From an uncultured Acetobacteraceae bacterium (GTDB lineage Bacteria > Pseudomonadota > Alphaproteobacteria > Acetobacterales > Acetobacteraceae), in contig CAIMEK010000549.1 in assembly GCA_903839965.1 (NCBI GenBank), positions 1-5,539 of the forward strand: 5,539 nt of DNA, written 5' to 3'. Below the pieces are notes generated by a model. It was not told where the DNA came from. It saw only the letters and a list, made by a program, of their open reading frames with translations, and ran no database searches. Of this stretch, positions 5,009 to 5,539 are shown one piece after another (position 1 is the stretch's first letter; every line of letters begins with the position of its first letter). The translations under genes and the position numbers were made by a program.

Positions 5009-5539
5009 CAGCGCACCTGCAGTTCGGCCTGCAGCGCCCCGGCGGACTTGATGGACTGCAGGATGTTGATCATGTCGCGCGGGCCGACGCCGAGCGCATT
5101 CAGCCCGGCCACCAGGTCGCGCAGGGTGACGTTGCCGGCCAGGATGCCCAGGCGCTTTTCGCTCGAATCGTCGATCTGCACGTTGGTGCGCGGGACCACC
5201 TGGGTGGTGCCGTTGGACAGCGGGCCGGGCTGGCTGACCACCGGCGTCTCGGTGACGCGCACGGTGAGGTTGCCCTGGGCGATGCCGACGGTGCTGACCC
5301 GCACATTGGCGCCCATGACGATGGTTCCGCTGGCCTCGTCGATCACCACCACCGCCGGGCTGTCGGGCTCGACGCGCAGTTCCAGGATGCGCGTCAGCGA
5401 GTCGACCACGTCGCGGCCGGCCAGGTCGACGGCCACGGTGCGCGGGTCGGCGGCGTGCGAGGTGCCGGCGCCGATCGCCCGGTTGATCGCCTCCGCGATA
5501 CGTCGCGCGGTGGTCAGGTCCGGGTTGCGCAGGCCAAGC
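5008..5539 (-). CDS. flgI: Flagellar P-ring protein FlgI, C-terminal half (5' end outside window)
   Basis: FlgI forms the P ring in the peptidoglycan layer, the bushing around the flagellar rod. About 177 codons are present of a family length near 370; the signal peptide and N-terminal half lie beyond the right edge. The fragment starts with the characteristic LRNPDLTTARRIAEAIN (reading leftward from about 5530). It continues through ILELRVEPDSPAVVVIDE, the segment GTIVMGANVRVSTVGIAQGN, and the end LGVGPRDMINILQSIKSAGALQAELQVR-type tail, all typical of FlgI. The GTG codon at 5434-5436 is an internal valine, not a start. The gene is joined to the rod-binding gene by a one-base TGATG overlap, so flgI, flgJ and the FlgN-like gene form one transcription unit. 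Confidence 0.96.
   Translation of the reverse strand, partial: LGLRNPDLTTARRIAEAINRAIGAGTSHAADPRTVAVDLAGRDVVDSLTRILELRVEPDSPAVVVIDEASGTIVMGANVRVSTVGIAQGNLTVRVTETPVVSQPGPLSNGTTQVVPRTNVQIDDSSEKRLGILAGNVTLRDLVAGLNALGVGPRDMINILQSIKSAGALQAELQVR

Overview
The window is very G+C-rich (roughly 70% by eye). It reads as the chromosome of a flagellated alphaproteobacterium. The Acetobacteraceae/Rhodospirillales are the most likely home: the SMC and FlgI fragments are of alphaproteobacterial type, and the G+C-rich hairpin repeats between genes (a CCAGGGGC...GCCCCTGG pattern) resemble those I associate with Acetobacteraceae. The family-level placement is an inference from memory, not a database result.

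Layout. (1) Positions 1-890, + strand: the C-terminal part of the chromosome-segregation ATPase SMC, cut off by the left edge. (2) Positions 891-1097: the gap between convergent genes. It is almost filled by a nested palindromic repeat with 10-nt terminal inverted repeats and several strong hairpins, and probably acts as a bidirectional terminator. (3) Positions 1098-4235, - strand: four overlapping genes read from right to left. They encode a RibD C-terminal-type reductase, a BchC-like medium-chain dehydrogenase, a divergent 6-pyruvoyltetrahydropterin synthase (PTPS/QueD)-family protein and a GT-B glycosyltransferase of GT4 type. (4) Positions 4287-5539, - strand: the end of a flagellar operon with flgI (C-terminal half), a rod-binding FlgJ-type protein without a muramidase domain, and a FlgN-like protein.

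How the genes fit together. The flagellar genes serve the P ring, the rod and probably hook-associated protein export. The four-gene block is the unusual part. A pyrimidine/pterin-type reductase, a pterin-synthase-fold enzyme that lacks the usual catalytic residues, an oxidoreductase that lacks the usual zinc ligands, and a glycosyltransferase are all linked by 1-13 nt overlaps. The arrangement suggests one pathway making a modified, possibly glycosylated, pterin-like or pyrimidine-derived small molecule. The product cannot be read from the sequence, and I do not recognise a characterised pathway with this exact gene set. I see no tRNA, rRNA, CRISPR array, transposase gene or recognisable riboswitch.
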